DNA of 64,000 nt from positions 10,981,501 to 11,045,500 of the forward strand of contig JALJCS010000022.1 of NCBI GenBank assembly GCA_023055355.1, given 5' to 3'. A model generated the notes under the pieces. That model made no database searches. It was not told the origin of the DNA and saw only the letters and a program-made list of their open reading frames with translations. Origin of the DNA: Agelaius tricolor. Its lineage: Eukaryota; Chordata; Aves; Passeriformes; Icteridae. The translations under genes and the position numbers were made by a program. The number at the start of each line of letters is the position of its first letter. Within the stretch, counting starts at the first letter, position 1. Below, piece by piece: positions 61,300 to 64,000 of the stretch.

Positions 61300-61490
61300 A
61301 ATTCACAGAATGGCCAGGTTGGAAGAAACCTTCAAGATCATGGAGTCCAACCCAGCCCCAACAGCTCAACTCAACCCTGGCACCCAGTGCCACATCCAGG
61401 CTTTGTCAAACACACCCAGGGATGATATCCTTCTCCTGGGAGCAGAAACCATCTCTCTGTGCCTCTGGGCAAATCAGGAAGATCAAAAGC
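61300..61490 (-). mobile_element. CR1-type element, unoccupied paralog of the 33593 copy
   Basis: It begins TTCACAGAATGGCCAGGTTG and follows the 33593 copy block by block: CAACAGCTCAACTCAACCCT, GTGCCACATCCAGGCTTTGT and GATGATATCCTTCTCCTGGG. It then runs straight through GAGCAGAAACCATCTCTCTG, where the other copy has its LTR. Similarity is lost near 61485, consistent with 5' truncation of a LINE. Confidence 0.87.
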
Positions 61491-63947
61491 CTCCCTCAGT
61501 GCCCTCTCTGATGCTGGCATTGTGCCCCTGTGCCCTGCTTGCCAGACCACTCCCCCTGCACAGGGTGGCATTGCTGAGGAGGGTCCCCCCTTGCTGAGGG
61601 CTGAGCTGTCCCCACCCAGTCCCTGCTGGATGCTGTGGGGACACATCCCAGGCAGTGCTTCCCAGGGAGAGCCAGGCTCTGCTCAGAGCCCCTCAGGGAC
61701 AGGCTGTGCTCACCCTCTGACTTCACCTGGGCAATGGGAAAGGTGCAGGGAGATGTCTGAGGGAAGAGCCAACCCAGCCCGTGCTGGAGGGGCTGGAATC
61801 AGAGCACTGGCCCTGCTCTGAGCCAAACCCACACACACAGCCAGGCAGGCTTTATCCAAGAGAGCAGCACTCAAGGAAAAGCAGGCAGAAAAAGCTGTGG
61901 TGCTTGTCCCAGCCCACGTGCAGCCCTGTTTTCCAAAGGGAGAATTCCACACTCCTGTAGGGGTGGCTGGAGGCAAAGCCCATCCCTCAGCCCCCTCCCA
62001 GAGCATCTCATCCTGACAGCAGAACGAGCTCCCAGGTGGCCATCCTGGGGAAAGAGGCTGATTGCCAAGTAAATCCAGGAGCTGCTGCCTTTATGGGAAC
62101 CTCCTAGAGGATTGACAAGGTAGTAAAACAACAGTTTTTCCATAGCAATTGCTCTGTGGGGAATTTGGTCAGAGCGCCGCATTGCAAATGTACAGAACAG
62201 CCTGCCTGTAGAAATCCTTGAGAGTCTGATAGGATTTAATCAATCCCATTTGTTTGGATGGAGAGGCAGCCCAGATCTCCGTGGCAGATGCCCAGGAAAT
62301 GCTGGAGGCAACAAAACCTGTTAAACAGGGCTATGTGTGGCCCTGTGAGCAGAATATACTGAATTTGCCTTTTTTTTCTTTTACTCAGTCAGCCCCCTCC
62401 CCTTATTACACCTCAGGTGTGTCCAGTCTTCACTCATCCTGTCATTTTCCTCATTTTTTTTCCCCCTTCTCCATCTCCTTGCCTCAGACTCCTGTTTTTA
62501 TTTATTTGTTCCTTTATTTATAAAATGTGCCTTGATTCCCTCTTGTGCTTTGCTCTGTGCTGGGAGGCCACAGGAGGCAGCTGGGTGTGGTGTTGGGACC
62601 CAGGATGGGGGTCCCTGCTGGGTTCCCAGGGGTGCTGTGCTCTGTGATGCCCCTTCAGAAGAAGGGACATGCTGCAGAATGGGCTCTGAAGGTGGGTCCT
62701 GTCCTTGGGGTTACACACAAATCCCAAATGTGATCCTCACCATCCATCTTGCTCTAAAGGGCTTTTATTTCCAGATAAGTGACTTTCTCAGGCTTGTTTT
62801 TCATTCCCTTTGAAAACTCTTGGTTCTGCTGCTTGTCCAAGCAACAAACAGTGATAAAGAACAACCCCCTGGCACAGCACTGCAGGGGCCAGCTGGCTGG
62901 GCTGTGTGTTTATTGGACTGCAGATACTGGCAGCGTGGAGTTATGAAGATCTGCTGGTAGTTCAGGCTTCTCCTCTATCTGCTTTGGCCAGCTGTCCTTT
63001 CAAATAACAGGGAAGTCTCATGGAGCTACAGGAGAAAAGTTTATTCCTGTGGTTTATCCAAGTTTGCTCTTTGCTCACTGCCCACACTTTGTCTGCCACC
63101 ACCTTTACTCCTTCCCCATGGCAGCCAATCCCTTCCCTGCCTTTGCCTGCTGGATCTTTTGTACAACAGAATGAGAGAGGAGCTTTCCAAAGGCCCAGCA
63201 GTGTTGTGGAGCCACAGGAGGGCTCGGCAGGGGCTGCTGCTCCTGGAGCTGCCAGGCTGATGGAGGAGCCAGCCCACGTGGCTGCCACTATGTTGTCAAG
63301 CTTGTTTTGGGAGGCAGTGTGGGAGAAATGTCCTTTATCCTCAGATTGCTGGGTCTGCCATCCAAGGGGACGCTCGTCAGCAATTTCCTATCTGCAAATC
63401 ATAATTACTGGGACAGGGAGAAAAACAACCCTGGGCCAGTCTTGGTCTTACCTGCTGTGGTTCCTAAAGAAAAGGCACAAGCTCCTGTAAATAATCACCC
63501 CAGGAATGGGAAATATGGCGTTTAACATCTTTCTCAAATAGCTAGGGCTCAAAAAGCACCCAGGTGTTGTCTGTTTGTCCTGCAGAGGGTCTGCATGAAG
63601 CAAAACCTGGTGACTTTGGTTCAGTGAGAGGGGAAGCAGCAGCAGCACAAGGGAGATAAGCAGGGATCTGAGCCTTGCTTTTCCTGTATGAGCTGGCCTG
63701 GTGCTCTGAAAGGCACACGGGGGAGGAGGAGGATGACTTGGGTGTTGCTGTGCAGTGACTTGATGAAGATTGGCCCATCCTCATGGGAAAATCCTGGGAT
63801 TTCTGCCACACCATCCCAGTCCTGCTTCTCCTGTCACTGACAGGCAGCAGCCCAGCCTCGTGTGCTTCCAGTCTGGTACCTGCACTGGGCTCTGGCTGCA
63901 AATGGAGGAAACTCTTCCTCCTTCAAGGAGCTGCTGTGTCCCTCCTC

Positions 63948-64000
63948 TGTCACAGACATCTCTTATGGAAAATCCTTTCCTTAGGATTTTTCCTCCTGAG
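63948..64000 (-). mobile_element. LTR, family A, cut by the window edge
   Basis: It starts TGTCACAGACATCTCTTATG and continues with AAATCCTTTCCTTAGGATTT. This is the reverse complement of the 3' end of the LTR subfamily seen at 38336-38718. Only 53 bp are inside the window. Confidence 0.75.

Larger units (their letters stand above)
46355..64000 (+). other. LHPP intron 6, continuing past the window
   Basis: It starts at the donor GTCAGT. The final LHPP exon (residues like PSDEHHPEVKADGYVDNL in human) was looked for and not recognised, so the exon is taken to lie beyond 64000; a long last intron is also known in human. The interval holds CR1 copies, a 102-bp tandem duplication, a TG-rich minisatellite and two LTR pieces. 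Unique stretches (49060-52780, 54270-58160, 59820-61300, 61500-63940) hold no gene that I can support. Confidence 0.65.

Overview
The window is nuclear DNA from a bird, most likely a songbird (Passeriformes). Evidence for a bird is the split-gene structure with GT..AG introns, CpG-island promoters, about twenty CR1 LINE fragments in both orientations, and solo retroviral LTRs of a type I associate with passerine genomes. Three protein-coding genes are recognisable by their encoded exons, in the order and orientation known from human 10q26: OAT (minus), NKX1-2 (minus), LHPP (plus). I see no bacterial-type operon, CRISPR array, or new multi-gene system.

Positions 1-5450: the 5' half of OAT (ornithine aminotransferase, mitochondrial). 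There is a non-coding exon 1 in a CpG island and four coding exons (residues 1-216). The rest of the gene lies beyond the left edge. Positions 5450-17560 are the spacer to NKX1-2: mostly unique, AT-rich DNA with CR1 pieces. Positions 17615-19335: complete two-exon NKX1-2 (266 aa, homeodomain at residues 133-192) inside a very GC-rich island. Positions 19870-21570 are unique DNA. At 21589-21822 there are three exact 78-bp tandem copies of a CR1 tail, directly against the LHPP CpG island.

Positions 21968-46354: six exons of LHPP (residues 1-240, with all four HAD phosphatase motifs). The last exon (about 31 residues in human) was not found, so 46355-64000 is read as part of a long final intron. 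The LHPP introns hold most of the unusual structure: a 54/68-bp minisatellite just behind exon 1; a solo LTR with a perfect 6-bp target duplication nested in a CR1-type repeat, for which an unoccupied paralog exists at 61300; two related LTRs in opposite orientation filling half of intron 2, one carrying an internal 11-bp satellite; another perfect solo LTR in intron 3; a 102-bp tandem duplication; a TG-rich minisatellite; and an LTR with visible TATA and poly(A) signals.

The three genes do not form a pathway. OAT moves the delta-amino group of ornithine in mitochondria, NKX1-2 is a developmental transcription factor, and LHPP is a HAD-type phosphatase reported to act on phosphohistidine and phospholysine. 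Their adjacency is conserved synteny. The regulatory notes on AT-rich unique blocks are inference only.
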